The notes beneath the pieces are model-generated. The model was given only the letters and a program-made list of their open reading frames with translations, was not told the DNA's origin and did not search any database. Shown here in pieces: positions 36,957 through 46,540 of a stretch of 64,000 nt of DNA. Source of the stretch: Treponema pedis (lineage in GTDB: Bacteria; Spirochaetota; Spirochaetia; Treponematales; Treponemataceae). A program made the position numbers and the translations under genes. Each line of letters starts with the position of its first letter. Position 1 is the first letter of the stretch. The DNA lies in NCBI RefSeq assembly GCF_017161325.1, contig NZ_CP045670.1:1043367-1107366 (forward strand). Reading direction: 5' to 3'.

Positions 36957-37896
36957 TATGCGCTCCTTCATTGTAGTCATGAATTATTCTAACGAAATAA
37001 TTTTCTAAATCTTCTTTTTCAACAGTCAGAAGTTTTGGGGGATAACCTGAATTAACCAGCAATTTAGCAATTTCTTCCGGATATTTCACGGATTTTATAT
37101 CAGTCAGTTCCACGAAACAGATATTATTTTCTAAGTCTGATTTGAGATCCACTTGATAGCCTTTATTAGATAATACTTCTTTTATAGCCCTGTTATCAGA
37201 ACCGCTTACTAACAACTTTTTTTCTAAGTACTTATCTAATTCTTTACTCTCAACTTCTCTTATCAGTCTACCCTCATGTATAATTATTATTCTGGTAGCA
37301 ATTTTAGCTATTTCTTCCAGTTTATGACTGGAAATAAGAATCGTTGTACCGAGAACATTCGCTAATTCATTTAATAGTTCTCTAACCTCAATAACTCCTA
37401 AAGGGTCTAATCCGTTGGTCGGCTCATCGAGAATTAGTATTTTAGGTTTATGAATAATAGCTTTTGCAATTCCTAAGCGAGCAACATTTCCCAAAGAAAG
37501 GTGTTTTACTTGTTTATTTTTATGTTGGTTTAATTTTAATTTCTCAATTACTTTGTCAATATTATCTGTATTTCTAACCCCTCTTAATGTACTAACAATT
37601 TCTAAATTTTCCTTCACAGTTAAGTCCGGATAAGAATAAGGCGTTTCAATAATATAACCTATTTCATTCCGAACCTCTAAATTATATTGGTCTACCTTTT
37701 TCCCTTGGATATAACATTCTCCTGTTGTAGGTTTTATCAATCCTAAAAGCATTCTCATAGTTGTCGTTTTTCCTGCACCATTCAACCCTAAAAAACCTAC
37801 TATTTCACCACATTTTATTGATAGATTCAGGTCATCAACAACAAGATGTTTTCCATATTTTTTAGAAAGATTTATTGTCTTAATTGCCTCTTTCAC
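36949..37896 (-). CDS. ABC transporter ATP-binding protein
   Basis: The 315-residue ATPase has Walker A GLNGAGKTTTMR near residue 40, the signature-loop region LSLGNVARLGIAKAI, Walker B ILILDEPTNGLDPLG and a switch His (SSHKL). The C-terminal extension of about 100 residues is like bacitracin/lantibiotic exporter ATPases. The start is GTG 37896 with GAGGAGG just upstream. The order TetR, ATPase, permease with overlaps indicates one operon for drug or peptide efflux. Confidence 0.88.
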   Translation of the reverse strand: MKEAIKTINLSKKYGKHLVVDDLNLSIKCGEIVGFLGLNGAGKTTTMRMLLGLIKPTTGECYIQGKKVDQYNLEVRNEIGYIIETPYSYPDLTVKENLEIVSTLRGVRNTDNIDKVIEKLKLNQHKNKQVKHLSLGNVARLGIAKAIIHKPKILILDEPTNGLDPLGVIEVRELLNELANVLGTTILISSHKLEEIAKIATRIIIIHEGRLIREVESKELDKYLEKKLLVSGSDNRAIKEVLSNKGYQVDLKSDLENNICFVELTDIKSVKYPEEIAKLLVNSGYPPKLLTVEKEDLENYFVRIIHDYNEGAHNE

Positions 37897-38491
37897 TATT
37901 ATCCTCCTCAATAATTTGCCCAACAATTCCTTGTATTAATAATTTTAATATCGTATCAAATTGCTTTTCGCCGATTTCTTCGATGTGTAATATGCTCATA
38001 GCAATCGTTCTAAATAAAGCGGAGACAATTTCTACCGATAAAGTTTCTCTAATATTGATTCGGGATACAATTTTTTCAACCATTCTATCATCTAAGAGAT
38101 GATGGGTTTTTATCACTTCTTTGGGCAATTTTCTTATGAGTAGCTCCATTTCATGATTTTTGAAAATGGTATACACAAATGAATAGCGAAAATCCTGATA
38201 AAAATCATATAGTAAGCGCACAAACTGATCTGCATTTATTTGATTTTCTTGTCCTAATTGTTCCGTCAGACAGTTCATAATATCTATTTGATATTCTTCC
38301 AAGACTGAAAAAAATAACATTTCTTTTGAAGCATAAAAATTATAAAAAGAACCCTTGGAAATATCTGCCATTTCTACCATTTGGTCAACTGTGGTTTTCC
38401 TAACCCCATATCTTTTAAGACAATCCTTTGCAACCTTATGTAATTTCTTTCTAATTGCTTCTTTTTCTTCATCGGTAAAAGCAGTAGCCAT
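37880..38491 (-). CDS. TetR-family regulator
   Basis: The 203-residue protein has an N-terminal TetR HTH (about 15-60: CLKRYGVRKTTVDQMVEMAD, then ISKGSFYNFYASKEMLF) and a helical ligand-binding domain. It is first in the operon with the ABC exporter, overlapping the ATPase by 17 bases, and probably represses its own transcription from the promoter at 38543-38571, where an inverted repeat lies downstream of the -10. The inducer is unknown. Confidence 0.88.
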   Translation of the reverse strand: MATAFTDEEKEAIRKKLHKVAKDCLKRYGVRKTTVDQMVEMADISKGSFYNFYASKEMLFFSVLEEYQIDIMNCLTEQLGQENQINADQFVRLLYDFYQDFRYSFVYTIFKNHEMELLIRKLPKEVIKTHHLLDDRMVEKIVSRINIRETLSVEIVSALFRTIAMSILHIEEIGEKQFDTILKLLIQGIVGQIIEEDNSERGN

Positions 38492-38512
38492 AACTCTCCC
38501 CTAAATACTATA

Positions 38513-38538
38513 TGACTTTTTTTGTATTTATAGTCATA
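38513..38538 (-). promoter_or_regulatory. candidate TetR operator
   Basis: TATGACT (38513-38519) and AGTCATA (38532-38538) form a perfect inverted repeat with 12-bp spacing, between the -10 box and the TetR start codon. Confidence 0.5.
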
Positions 38539-38542
38539 GAGT

Positions 38543-38571
38543 GTTATATCATATAAAATCAAAAATGTCAA
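38543..38571 (-). promoter_or_regulatory. promoter of the TetR-ABC operon
   Basis: On the minus strand, TTGACA (38571-38566), 17 nt and TATAAC (38548-38543). Confidence 0.7.
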
Positions 38572-38718
38572 AATGGCTTATATCTTCATGGTTGACAATT
38601 TTCTGTTTGCCATCATTCTTTTCACTTGCTTTTCTTACTGTCTTTTAATTTGCCATCTTTGGCAAAAGTGAATTTCCGTTGTTGTAGAGATTAAGAAAGA
38701 AGTGGAATAGCAAGCATA

Positions 38719-38780
38719 GGAAAGGGGTACCCTTTCCGTAAAAAATCTCTATTTTCCGCAGTTCCGGCGGTAGAGATTTT
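38719..38780 (+). other. oriT-like inverted repeats before mobC
   Basis: GGAAAGGG-GTA-CCCTTTCC (38719-38737) is a perfect hairpin, followed by a 10-bp inverted repeat AAAATCTCTA (38742-38751) and TAGAGATTTT (38771-38780). Nested repeats upstream of mobC resemble transfer origins of Firmicutes mobilisable elements. The rest of 38572-38833 holds no gene. Confidence 0.4.
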
Positions 38781-38833
38781 GCTTGCTGGGAAGTGTCCCA
38801 AACCCTCTATGAACGCAGAAAGGAAATTCACCT

Positions 38834-39094
38834 ATGAATAACAGGAAAAGAAATGTGCAAATTAAGTTTCGTGTTACGGAAAAAGAACGAAACTTGATTG
38901 AAGAAAAAATGAAACAGGTGCCTACAAGAAATATGGAAGCGTACCTTCTGAAAATGGCGATAGACGGATATATCATTCAGGTCGATCACAGCGATATAAA
39001 GAAAATGACGGCAGAGCTTCAAAAAATCGGGGTCAACATCAATCGGATTGTAAAAAAAGCTATAGCTTATGAAATTTTACATTTACATGAATAG
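38834..39094 (+). pseudogene. mobC: MobC-like mobilisation protein, C-terminally truncated
   Basis: The 86-residue product reads QIKFRVTEKERNLIEEKM, then NMEAYLLKMAIDG and LQKIGVNINRIVKKA, the N-terminal ribbon-helix and central part of plasmid/ICE MobC relaxosome proteins. Those proteins normally continue for 20-40 residues more; here the frame ends in ILHLHE and no relaxase gene follows. AAAGGAAA precedes the ATG. It is the remnant of a mobile element that may have carried the flanking ABC and defence genes. Confidence 0.7.
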
Positions 39095-39116
39095 GATTCT
39101 TTCTTTAGCGGAACTC

Positions 39117-39145
39117 TTGAAAAAAAATACAGCATCTGCTATATT
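39117..39145 (+). promoter_or_regulatory. promoter of the HTH-IetAS operon
   Basis: TTGAAA (39117-39122), 17 nt and TATATT (39140-39145). The -10 is overlapped by the left arm of the inverted repeat at 39128-39175. Confidence 0.6.
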
Positions 39146-39175
39146 GACATAGATAAAAACATAGCAGATGCTGTA
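39128..39175 (+). promoter_or_regulatory. 15-bp perfect inverted repeat, operator candidate
   Basis: TACAGCATCTGCTAT (39128-39142) and ATAGCAGATGCTGTA (39161-39175) are exact inverse complements with an 18-bp spacer. One arm covers the -10 box and the other lies 20 bases before the HTH start, so binding of a regulator or formation of an RNA hairpin would control the operon. Confidence 0.6.
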
Positions 39176-39194
39176 TCGGAAAAGAGGTGTACTA

Positions 39195-39395
39195 ATGGCA
39201 TTTTCGGAGTTTGTTATTTTTGTACGAAAGAAACTTAATTTAAGTCAAAAACAGCTTGCTGATGCAATAAATGTAAGCTATTCAACTATTAACCGCTGGG
39301 AAAATTGTCATGTTATGCCAAGCAATTTAGCGGTAAAAAGTTTTTTGTATTTTTGTGAAAATAATTTCATCGATATTCCGGATGGTCTATTATAA
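39195..39395 (+). CDS. XRE/Cro-type HTH regulator of the defence operon
   Basis: The 66-residue protein is essentially one HTH domain: FVRKKLNLSQKQLADAINVS and YSTINRWENCHVMPS. ATG 39195, with AGAGGTG five bases upstream, is preferred over in-frame ATG 39168, which lies inside the inverted repeat. It sits 46 bases before ietA, in the same direction. It probably binds the perfect inverted repeat over its own promoter and restrains IetAS expression. Confidence 0.75.
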   Translation: MAFSEFVIFVRKKLNLSQKQLADAINVSYSTINRWENCHVMPSNLAVKSFLYFCENNFIDIPDGLL

Positions 39396-39441
39396 AACCA
39401 CTTGCCATTTATCGTTGAAAATTTGAGGAGGTAAAAAAATT

Positions 39442-40467
39442 ATGGCAAGAGCAGATTTGCTATGTGAGTTAATAAAATACGGTTTAATAAATGATTCTTC
39501 AAACTTTAGGAAAGCTACTGAGGCCTTATGTGCCGAAGAACGTTCAAAGCAGCATACAGTACTTGCAGCAAAAATTGATGAATTATTAAAAAAATCGCAT
39601 AAAGCTATCGCTAAAGATAATGTACTTTCACCAGCGACTATCCGTGGTGGAACAAGTGAACAGAATCTTTTTATGGAAAAGATTCCGCAAAAAAGACTAG
39701 ATCATTTAATTCTTCCAAATCATATTAAATTAACCTGTCAAGATTTAATAACAGAACAAAACCGTTCCGATTTGCTGCAATCATACGGCATAGAACCACG
39801 AAATAAAATTCTTTTAATTGGTCCTCCTGGAAACGGAAAAACTTCATTGGCAGAAGCAATATCTGAAGCATTGATGATACCGCTTCTTACAGTTAGGTAT
39901 GAAAGTATTATAGGTTCTTATCTCGGAGAAACCGCATCCCGATTATCAAGGTTGTTTGATTATGTGAAAACCAGAGAATGTGTTTTATTTTTTGATGAGT
40001 TTGAAACACTCGGGAAAGAACGTGGTGACACCCATGAAACTGGTGAAATTAAACGTGTAGTAAGTTCTTTATTGATGCAGATTGATGCGCTTCCAAGTTA
40101 TGTTATTGTTATTGCTGCTACAAATCATGATACTTTGCTTGATAAAGCAGCATGGCGTAGATTCCAAATCAGACTAGAAATACCAAAACCAACTCGAAAC
40201 AATCTAGAAGAGTATTATCGTTTCTTTGAAAAGGAAAAAGATTTTAAGTTTGGTTTGCAACCAAGCATACTTGCGAGGAAAACATTAGGTATAAGTTATG
40301 CAGAAGCAGAGGAATTTGCATTATCAGTTTATAGACAATATATTTTAAGTCTGCCGAATGATAATGCGAAGGAAATTACCGAGAAAGTAATTCGTAGTTG
40401 GCAATCTCAAGTAATTATTGCAGATAAAAATAATGGAGGATTAGAAATATGCCAGACAGACCTTTAA
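39442..40467 (+). CDS. ietA: IetA-like AAA+ ATPase (IetAS defence)
   Basis: The 341-residue AAA+ protein has Walker A LIGPPGNGKTSLAEA near residue 127, Walker B CVLFFDEFETLGKERGD near residue 180, a sensor-1 Asn (AATNHD) and Arg fingers (WRRFQIRLEI). The N-terminal about 110 residues are a helical adaptor. AAA ATPases of this type paired with a subtilase form IetAS, first seen as a plasmid incompatibility/stability pair in Agrobacterium and later shown to resist phage in E. coli. GAGGAGG precedes ATG 39442. It overlaps the protease gene by 19 bases, so the pair is co-translated. Confidence 0.82.
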   Translation: MARADLLCELIKYGLINDSSNFRKATEALCAEERSKQHTVLAAKIDELLKKSHKAIAKDNVLSPATIRGGTSEQNLFMEKIPQKRLDHLILPNHIKLTCQDLITEQNRSDLLQSYGIEPRNKILLIGPPGNGKTSLAEAISEALMIPLLTVRYESIIGSYLGETASRLSRLFDYVKTRECVLFFDEFETLGKERGDTHETGEIKRVVSSLLMQIDALPSYVIVIAATNHDTLLDKAAWRRFQIRLEIPKPTRNNLEEYYRFFEKEKDFKFGLQPSILARKTLGISYAEAEEFALSVYRQYILSLPNDNAKEITEKVIRSWQSQVIIADKNNGGLEICQTDL

Positions 40468-43004
40468 TATTATTTCCGTCTCCAGAGAGAGCAGATCGTG
40501 AACACAAGCCTCCCGTATTTACAAAGACAGTAAGGCCATCTTTTAGAAAGCAGTTCACTCGGCTACAACCATCTTTTACTTTACTCAAAACTGCTTTTGA
40601 ACAGAAGGCATTAAAGATTCAGCAATCTCTCACTGGGATTAACCCTGAATTTGCTTTGGTTTTTGAAATAATCGGAACTGTTGATAATTTCTATACGGCA
40701 GTGAAGAATACGGATGGTTTTGAATGGATATTTGACAGCGAGACTGAACCATTTGATCCAGATGATGATTTTTACCAAGTTGACAACACCTCTAATGAAA
40801 AACTTAATACTCCACTAAACGGGAAGTTATACTGCGTAATGTCTAATCAACAGGCGATGTTGCAATTATTATCATTGTGGAAAAGATATCAAAACGGAGA
40901 AACTAATGTATTCAAGCGGGGTTTTGTAGGACTCCGTGATATTTTTACCCATATAAAAGATTTAAGGAAATGGGATTCAAGGGATAGAATTGAAGAAACA
41001 CACGCTTTAGAATATTGGCGTGAATCGCTAGAAATTGATGGGAATTCTCCTGTTCCATTCGAAATTGAACTGTTCTTTAGAAGTGATGCAGCAAAAAGAA
41101 GTATTTCTACCGAAACGATTCATCACGAAATTCGATCGTTAGAAGGACATGTAATTCAGGAATGTATAATAGATGAAATATGTTACCATGGTATGTTAGT
41201 TGAATTACCAAGAACTTCTATTGAGAGCTTAGTTAATCGATATGAAGAAATCGAATTGTCACAAGTTGATGATATCATGTTCTTTCGTCCTGTTTGTCAG
41301 TCTGTATTTGTTTCCGCAACGGATTCAGAAATATATAATTCTACTGAAGAAACATCATTACCGATAGGTGATGCTGTGGTTGCTGTTTTCGATGGTATGC
41401 CAATGCAGAATCACCGCCTGCTTCGTGGACGAGTCATAGTTGATGACCCTGATGACTATGCGACGGGATATGAAAGTAAATATCGTGTTCACGGTACATC
41501 AATGGTTTCCCTGGTAATTTATGGTGACATTAAAAGGAATGACATTCCTATTAGTAGTCCTGTTTATGTGCGACCTGTCCTACGACCGAAACAAAACGGC
41601 TTTGATAAGATAACAGAAGCTGTTCCTGATGATAGCATGTTTATTGATGTTCTTCATCGAGCTGTAAAGAGAATGATGGAAGGAGATGGTCAGGAGAGTG
41701 CAACAGCACCCAATACTAGAGTAATTAATTTATCTATTGGAGACCCTGTGCGACAGTTGGCTGTCACAATGAGTCCAACTGCGCGCTTGCTTGATTTTCT
41801 GGCTTATAAATATAAGATTTTGTTTATCATAAGTGCCGGCAACCACCCTGAGATTGTAAATTTTGTAGAAACAACTTTCGATGAACTAAAATCTCTCGAT
41901 ATAACACAAAGGAGCAATGTTTTTGGTGAGACTATAAAAGATAATCAGCGTAACCTTAAAATATTGGCACCATCAGAAAGTTTGAATGGGATTACAATCG
42001 GTGCTCTGTACGATGATTTTACCGATACAAATGAAACCGATCGTTTTATTTGGGCTGTTGACAGAGGACTACCATCACCAATATCTGCAATTGGAAAAGG
42101 ATATCGTTCTATCATTACTCCGGACTTGTTTTATTATGGTGGTAGAAAATTTATTAGAGGAAGATTTGATGGCAAAATTGATTGGGTGGAATCTTCGCGT
42201 GAGCCGGGATGTTTGTCTGCTGTTCCATATGGAATGGGGAATACCGATGGATGTGCTTTCTCTTTTGGAACGAGCGATGCTGCTGCTCAAATAACACATG
42301 AAGCGGCAAAATGCCATGATGTGCTGAATCAGATATTTCTTGACGAAACAGGTGTCAAAATGCCAGTAGATTCTACTGCAATTCTTTTGAAAGCTATGCT
42401 CACACATGGTGCATCATGGGAATCTATTGCTAATAAGCTTGCTTCATCAATGAAAACCTCCCCAAAGCAATTAAGTAAATGGATTGGAAACGGTATCCCT
42501 AATATAAGTCGTGTTATAGAGTGCACTAAAGAACGTATAACTCTTATCGGACTTGGAGCATTAAAGAAAGACGAAGGGGATATATTTAGACTCCCGCTTC
42601 CTGTAGACTTTTCGACTCGTCCAATGAAACGGAAGCTGACTGTTACATTGGCCTATCTTTCTCCTGTTGTACCAAATAAGCAAACATATCGAGGTGCACA
42701 ACTATGGTTTAATATTGATGATGGTGGAAAGGGGCTTGTTCCAGATAGGCAAAATACAGAATGGCAGGCAGTTCGTAAAGGTTCATTACAACATGAGATT
42801 TTTATTGGAGAAAACCCAATCGTCTGGAATGATGATGACCTTATCATAAAAGTAAATTGTAGAGAGGAAGCAATTAAACTTAAGAAAAACGAAATACCAT
42901 ATTGTATATTTGTAAGTTTTGAAGTGGCAGAAGGGTTTGATGTGGATTTATATACTGATGTTTCAACAAGAATTCGCCCTCATGTCCAGATTTCAAGCAA
43001 CTAA
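40449..43004 (+). CDS. ietS: IetS-like subtilisin-family serine protease (IetAS defence)
   Basis: The 851-residue protein has about 290 N-terminal residues without a recognised domain and then an S8 peptidase domain. The triad is visible as Asp in VVAVFDGMPMQNH (about 311), His in YRVHGTSMVSL (about 347) and Ser in FSFGTSDAAAQIT (about 605), with oxyanion Asn in IISAGNH (about 462). A C-terminal beta region follows. No signal peptide is present, so it acts in the cytoplasm, presumably held inactive until infection and controlled by IetA. It is not obviously truncated. Confidence 0.82.
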   Translation: MPDRPLILFPSPERADREHKPPVFTKTVRPSFRKQFTRLQPSFTLLKTAFEQKALKIQQSLTGINPEFALVFEIIGTVDNFYTAVKNTDGFEWIFDSETEPFDPDDDFYQVDNTSNEKLNTPLNGKLYCVMSNQQAMLQLLSLWKRYQNGETNVFKRGFVGLRDIFTHIKDLRKWDSRDRIEETHALEYWRESLEIDGNSPVPFEIELFFRSDAAKRSISTETIHHEIRSLEGHVIQECIIDEICYHGMLVELPRTSIESLVNRYEEIELSQVDDIMFFRPVCQSVFVSATDSEIYNSTEETSLPIGDAVVAVFDGMPMQNHRLLRGRVIVDDPDDYATGYESKYRVHGTSMVSLVIYGDIKRNDIPISSPVYVRPVLRPKQNGFDKITEAVPDDSMFIDVLHRAVKRMMEGDGQESATAPNTRVINLSIGDPVRQLAVTMSPTARLLDFLAYKYKILFIISAGNHPEIVNFVETTFDELKSLDITQRSNVFGETIKDNQRNLKILAPSESLNGITIGALYDDFTDTNETDRFIWAVDRGLPSPISAIGKGYRSIITPDLFYYGGRKFIRGRFDGKIDWVESSREPGCLSAVPYGMGNTDGCAFSFGTSDAAAQITHEAAKCHDVLNQIFLDETGVKMPVDSTAILLKAMLTHGASWESIANKLASSMKTSPKQLSKWIGNGIPNISRVIECTKERITLIGLGALKKDEGDIFRLPLPVDFSTRPMKRKLTVTLAYLSPVVPNKQTYRGAQLWFNIDDGGKGLVPDRQNTEWQAVRKGSLQHEIFIGENPIVWNDDDLIIKVNCREEAIKLKKNEIPYCIFVSFEVAEGFDVDLYTDVSTRIRPHVQISSN

Positions 43005-43513
43005 AAAGTTTTGCCTTTTTCTACTCTAAAAACTGTTATACTGATACTTCTTTCATTTTTATTTGTTACGCAGTTAAAAGGCGATTTTGAAAGAAAAGGT
43101 ATATTCCCCTTACTTTGTCAAAACCGCCCTCTGAAAGCCTTGTATTTCAAGCCCTAATTTACTTCTACTTCGTAACATGGGCATGAAAAAAGTGGTGTTC
43201 TTATACTTCCTTTAACAGAAGCGAAAGATCACCGCTTTTACGATTTCCTATTTAATCTTGATTCCCACAACATACCTTTTGTATCTGTGGTAAAATACTT
43301 CTATCTGCAAGAGTTTTTACAGCACATCAAGGCTTTTTCCTCAAAAGTAGTAAATTGGTAGTAAATTCAATCTGTTCTCTTGCAAATATCCTTGTATTTC
43401 AAGAGGGTTGAGGGTTAATTATTAAAATTTCCCATAAAGTAAAACACAATATTGAATTGGGCAGTTAAAGGGATCGAGTTCCATTAACCGCAACTACTGA
43501 TTTTTTTATAAGA
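43005..43513. other. gene-free stretch with a 14-bp direct repeat
   Basis: About 500 bases between ietS and the restriction-modification gene hold no convincing gene. A 14-bp direct repeat (CCTTGTATTTCAAG) occurs at 43138-43151 and 43390-43403, and an AGTAGTAAATTGGTAGTAAA stretch near 43346-43365 resembles sequence flanking tyrosine recombinase sites. It may be the scar of an integrated element. A TATAAT lies at 43520-43525. Confidence 0.45.
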
Positions 43514-43555
43514 ATGTGGTATAATCAAAGGCAATTAGACTTTACGGAGTTACTT

Positions 43556-46533
43556 ATGAATATGTCAGATGAACATATAACCGGTCTTACGCAGTTGACG
43601 GAATTATTTGAAAGGAATAAAAAGCAGTACAATACATCGGCTTATGATGAAGCAAATACCCGCACGATTTTATCGACAAGTTTTTTGAGCTTTTGGGCTG
43701 GGACGTGAGGAATGAAAAAGGGTATTCTGAGCAGTACCGCGAGGTAATCCGTGAAGATAAGGTAACGATAGGCGGCAAGGTTAAGGCTCCCGACTATGCG
43801 TTTAGAATAGGCGGAGTAAGGAAGTTTTTTGTAGAAGCAAAAAAGCCGAGCGTTAATATCAAAGATGACCTTGAACCGGCATTTCAGGTAAGGCGGTACG
43901 GGTATACGGCAAAACTTCCCTTGTGTATACTCACCGATTTTGAAGAATTTGCCGTGTACGACACTCGCATAAAGCCTTCTCCGTCCGATAAGCCGAGTAC
44001 CGCCCGTATCTTTTACTGTACCTTTGACGAATATCATAAGCACTTCGATTTTATTTTTAATACTTTTTCAAAAGAGGCAATTTTAAAGGGCAGCTTTGAT
44101 GTATATATTCAGGAAAATAAAAATAAAAAGGGCACTTCCGAAGTTGATAAGGAATTGCTTAAACTGATTGAAAGTTGGCGGACGGAATTGGCAAAAAATA
44201 TCGCCTTACGCAATCCTTCTTTAAGTATTTATCATTTGAATACTGCCGTACAAAAAATTATCGACCGCATTATTTTCTTGCGGATTGCAGAAGATAAGGA
44301 GATGGAAGAATACGCTCTTCTTAAAAAAACAACCGAAAGCGGTGCGGTCTATCAAAGGCTGCAATCCGTGTTTGACAAGGCAAACGCAAAATATAATTCG
44401 GGACTTTTCAAACCGCATGATTGGCTGCGCAGTTTGGTTATTGACGATGCGGTTCTTTCTTCCATTATAAACGGACTGTATTATCCCGAATGTCCATACG
44501 AGTTTTCGATTTTACCGGTGGAAATACTCGGCAATATTTACGAGCAGTTTTTGGGAAAAACCATTAAATTCCGAAATGTAAAAGGAGGGCACACCGCCCT
44601 TATCGAAGAAAAGCCTGAGGTAAAAAAGGCGGGCGGTGTCTACTATACGCCTCAATACATAGTCCGCTACATTGTTGAAAATACAATAGGTGTAAAGATA
44701 AGGGGAAAAAGCCCTAAATATATTGCACAGCTCAAAGTTGTTGATCCTGCCTGCGGTTCAGGCTCCTTCCTTGTGGAAGCCTATCAAGAGCTGCTTAATT
44801 ATCATTTGGACTATTATTCAAATGAAAAGAAGCGAGGAGATGCGCTTAAAAAGAATCTCATTTACGAAACTACAGGCGGTTCATATAAGCTCACGATTGA
44901 AGAAAAGCAGCGAATATTGCTTAACAATATTTACGGCGTGGATATAGACGGTCAGGCGGTGGAAGTTACAAAACTGTCGCTTTACTTAAAACTTTTGGAA
45001 AACGAAGGCAGCGAGACGCAGGGGCAGCTTTTTACATTTTCCGATCTAACCCTTTTACCCTCACTTGATTCAAACATCAAATGCGGCAACAGTCTTGTCG
45101 GCTCCGACTATTACAACGAAAAAGATTTAAGCCTTTTTGACGATGAAGCCATGAGGAAAATCAACACTTTTGACTGGGACAAGGAATTCCCCGAAGTCTT
45201 TGCACAAGGCGGCTTTGACTGCGTGATAGGAAATCCGCCGTATGTCAAAGAATATACCAATCGCGATTGTTTTGAAGGTTTATATTCTCATCCTTGCTAT
45301 CAGGGAAAAATGGATTTATGGTATTTTTTTGGATATCAGGGGATTGTTTTTTTGAAAGATGACGGACTCATCGGTTTTATTGCACCTAATAATTGGATTA
45401 CGAATGCAGGTGCTTCTGGTTTTAGAAATTTTATACTCAATAATGCAAAAATATTAAAATATACGGATTTTGGTAATTATAATGTTTTTGAAAACGCTTC
45501 GATTCAAACAATGATTTATATTATGCAAAAAACAAAAGACGCCGAAAGCTATACTGTACCCTATTCCCGTCTTAATAATGATAAGTCCTCAGTTTCGGAA
45601 GTTGTTGATTTTTTAGTGAATGATAATGCAGGCGGAAATACTTATTTTACTGCGCATATAGAAAAATCACAGTGTCTTGATAATTATATTTTATTTTTGA
45701 ATCCGAAAATTGCAGAAGTTTTGAATAAAATACAGACAGCCGGTAATACTTTTTTTGAAAAAGATGAAATTATTCAAGGAATTGTAGGAGCCCCTGATGA
45801 ATGTTTTATAGTAAACGATATATCTAATTTTTCAGAAGCAGAACAGCAATTTATAAAACCGTACTATACAGGTTTATCTGATAGATATGCTTGCAAACCT
45901 ACTGATAAATACATTATTTATTTATCGGCACAAAATTTTAACAACCAAAAGTTATCAAATTTCCCTAATTTTTTTAGTCACTTTGATAAATATAAACCCG
46001 AGCTAAAAAAAGCAAAAATAAAATATAAAACACCGGATAAACCATATTACTATCTTCATAGAGAAAGAGAAGAAAAATTTTTTGTAGAAGGAAAAGAAAA
46101 AATTATTTCTCAAGGAAGAACTTTATTTCCAAGATTTTACTATACAAAGGATTCATTTTACGCTTCGAGAGCCTTATTTGTTATTCAATCAAATAGATTT
46201 AATCTAAAATTTTTAACGGCTCTTTTAAATTCTACACTTGCCCGCTTTTGGCTCAAACACAAGGGAAAAATGCAGGGCAACAATTTCCAAGTAGACAAAG
46301 AACCACTGCTTGCAATACCGCTTATATCCGTTTCCGACGCAGAAGAAGCTCCGCTCATCAGCCTTGCAGATCAAATGCTTGAAACACAAAGCAGGCTGCA
46401 GCAGGCTATTTCCGATGAGGATAAAAAACTCTTGGAACAGCGGGCAGCAATTCTTGACAAGCAGATTGATAAGGCGGTATATCAATTATACAGTTTGACG
46501 AAAGAAGAAGTGAAAATTGTGGAGGGGAGGTAG
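43556..46533 (+). pseudogene. Type IIG restriction-modification enzyme, frameshifted near residue 37
   Basis: The first 36 codons from ATG 43556 (GGAG upstream) read to NTRT and then leave frame near 43664-43667; one extra base would continue as DFIDKFFELLGWDVRNEKG in the second frame, which runs on to 46533. That frame has the nuclease core (DYAFRIGGVRKFFVEAKKP, a PD-ExK site), helical linker, methylase motif I VVDPACGSGSF, motif IV CVIGNPPYV, a TaqI-like specificity region, and a coiled C-terminus. The total is about 990 residues. A TTG at 43693 could start a shorter protein lacking the N-terminus. Its last 177 bases recur downstream at 47648 and partly at 51480. Confidence 0.8.
46357..46533 (+). 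repeat. RM-gene tail, copy A (in the current gene)
   Basis: The last 177 bases of the restriction-modification gene, encoding ISLADQMLETQSRLQQAIS through IVEGR. Copy B (47648-47824) is the same length; copy C is a partial match. By eye, A and B differ at about five of the first 125 positions and more in the last 50. Confidence 0.9.
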
Positions 46534-46540
46534 GAGAAAG

